The position numbers and the translations under genes are program-made. From Liolophura sinensis (Eukaryota; Mollusca; Polyplacophora; Chitonida; Chitonidae), in the NCBI RefSeq assembly GCF_032854445.1, contig NC_088300.1, positions 13,301,191 through 13,365,190 on the forward strand: a stretch of DNA of 64,000 nucleotides, given 5' to 3'. The notes under the pieces are model-generated. The model had not been told where the DNA came from, ran no database searches, and was given only the letters and a program-made list of their open reading frames with translations. Within the stretch, counting starts at the first letter, position 1, and each line of letters opens with the position of its first letter. Below are positions 62,979 to 64,000 of the stretch, in pieces.

Positions 62979-63221
62979 TTATTTATTTATTTGATTGATG
63001 TTTTTCGCCGTACTCAAGAATATTTCATTTATTCGACGGCGGCCAGCATTATGGTGGAAGGAAACCGGGGGAAACCCACGACCATCCGCAGGTTGCTGGC
63101 AGACCTTCCCACTTACGGCCGGGGAGGAAGCCACTATGAGTTGGACTTGAACTCACAGCGACCGCATTGGTGAGAGGCTTCTGGGTCATTACGCTGCGCT
63201 AGCGCGCTAACCAACTGAGAC
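62979..63221 (-). mobile_element. SINE family A, full length, with 13-bp target duplication
   Basis: Tail ttatttatttatttgattga; body with a short deletion near accgggggaaacccacgacc; tRNA-like head on the minus strand (tcagttggttagcgcgctag). Identical flanks atgaacttaaaat occur at 62966-62978 and 63222-63234. The exact flanks and low divergence suggest a recent insertion. Confidence 0.96.
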
Positions 63222-63457
63222 ATGAACTTAAAATGACAGATTGAATAATTCACAGCTGGAAATCCTCCAACATCAGACTATGTGAATGTTCGCTCGTATA
63301 ATCACACCGCATATAAAATATAGCCGTCTTTCGAATGTATTCATCAATGCTGAAAATATATATAGAAATAGATGCAGCTGTTGGCAACCGAGGTTGTGTA
63401 CTTCAATGTGCCTTTCATACCTTTACCTATGCTATACATTTAGGAAGCCGATATAAA

Positions 63458-63659
63458 TTTTTTTTTTGTTGGTGTTTTACACCGTACTGAAGAATATTTC
63501 ACTTAGACGACGGCGGCCAGTTATTGTGGGTGGAAACCGGGCAGAGCACGGGGGAAACCCACGACCATCCGCAGGTTGCTGGCAGACCTTCCCACGTACG
63601 ACGTGAGAGGAAGCCAGCATGAGCTGAACTTGAACTCCCAGCGACTGCATTGTTGGGAA
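63458..63659 (-). mobile_element. SINE family A, head-truncated, poly-T start, 10-bp target duplication
   Basis: On the + strand it starts with a T run (tttttttttt) instead of the ttta repeats, then gttggtgttttacaccgtac and the body, ending in the tRNA-like part at ccagcgactgcattgttggg. Identical flanks ccgatataaa lie at 63448-63457 and 63660-63669. Confidence 0.94.
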
Positions 63660-63703
63660 CCGATATAAAGGATACCGGCTTGACAGACCGAGCTCAGACC
63701 AAT

Positions 63704-63825
63704 ATTTCTTGAAAATATAACTACTAAATTTCACATGAAACGATCGATGCAAGTGGGAACATTATTATGTTCCGACTTGCATCGATCGTTTCATGTGAAA
63801 TTTAGTAGTTATATTTTCAAGAAAT
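63704..63825. repeat. Near-perfect inverted repeat: 59-nt arms, 4-nt loop
   Basis: Left arm 63704-63762 and right arm 63767-63825 are reverse complements except for one G opposite G (63755/63774). The loop is tatt. The arms read atttcttgaaaatataacta, ctaaatttcacatgaaacga and tcgatgcaagt inward, then the inner stem ggaacat. It is longer and more perfect than typical pre-miRNA stems. Candidates are a foldback element, a hairpin siRNA source, or an artefact of hairpin or chimeric reads. It lies 35 bp from a SINE. Confidence 0.95.
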
Positions 63826-63945
63826 TTTCCTTTCTGTTTCATAGTACGTGTACAATAACTGTAAAGGTCCAAGCACAGAATGTTCCATGAAGGGTACATA
63901 AAGCATAAATGGGCACTCTGACATGTGTGACATTATCTCTTTCAG

Positions 63946-63975
63946 TGGACACACTGGAGGACTTCACCTTTATGA
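63946..63975 (+). CDS. Candidate terminal coding exon of the C2 gene (short, with stop)
   Basis: A good acceptor (gacattatctctttcag) precedes 63946. The only phase compatible with the donor at 61379 is 0, which reads WTHWRTSPL and then TGA. If used, the protein would end ten codons after the last certain exon, and this exon would continue as 3' UTR beyond the window. That would make a single-C2 protein. The other two frames read differently: one stays open to the window end, the other stops after about 17 codons. They would need an intermediate exon that I did not find in 61380-63945. A false acceptor, or an alternatively used exon, is equally possible. Confidence 0.3.
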   Translation, partial: WTHWRTSPL

Positions 63976-64000
63976 AATACACGACACAAAATGTCTAAAA

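Overview
The window reads as animal nuclear DNA. It is AT-rich by eye, has no operon-like gene packing, and its coding sequence comes as short blocks bounded by GT/AG splice signals. The best clue to the source is a dispersed tRNA-headed SINE whose shared 3' region (cgtataagtgaaatattctt, acggcgtaaaacaccaatca, then a TTTA/AAAT-type tail) occurs about ten times. I recognise this type of element from molluscs, so the source is most likely a mollusc. That is recognition, not a database match, and I cannot name the species.

One gene is well supported. It lies on the + strand and is a synaptotagmin-like, membrane-anchored C2-domain protein. Seven exons (21450-21602, 39471-40055, 48100-48306, 54950-55089, 57498-57668, 60627-60746, 61173-61379) join without any frame break into 528 codons. 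In order they encode one transmembrane helix with a Cys/basic juxtamembrane segment, a Ser/Arg tandem-repeat linker rich in RRGS and RKSS motifs, more linker with further R-R-x-S/T sites, and a first C2 domain whose calcium-binding aspartates are mostly replaced. The 5' end is not settled: candidate upstream exons lie at 6822-7050 and 12571-12700 and are phase-compatible. The 3' end is also unsettled. A candidate exon at 63946 would stop the protein just after the C2 domain; otherwise a second C2 domain lies beyond the window.

Layout: 1-12.5 kb is non-coding DNA with SINE remnants, copies of an unnamed dispersed repeat and one candidate exon. 12.5-21.4 kb is non-coding or upstream intron and holds a 2.2 kb degenerate satellite (about 82-bp unit) interrupted by a SINE. 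21.4-39.5 kb is the first certain intron, with 62-bp and 28-bp tandem arrays. 39.5-61.4 kb holds the other six exons, separated by introns containing SINEs, a 24-bp minisatellite and simple repeats. 61.4-64 kb is the following intron, with a long (GATT)n tract, two SINEs with clear target-site duplications, and a near-perfect 59-bp-arm hairpin.

I found no convincing second protein-coding gene, tRNA or rRNA gene, CRISPR array or autonomous transposon ORF. The most unusual items are the multi-phosphosite repeat cassette (exons whose phases allow clean skipping), the hairpin at 63704-63825, and a five-copy same-orientation dispersed repeat that I cannot classify.
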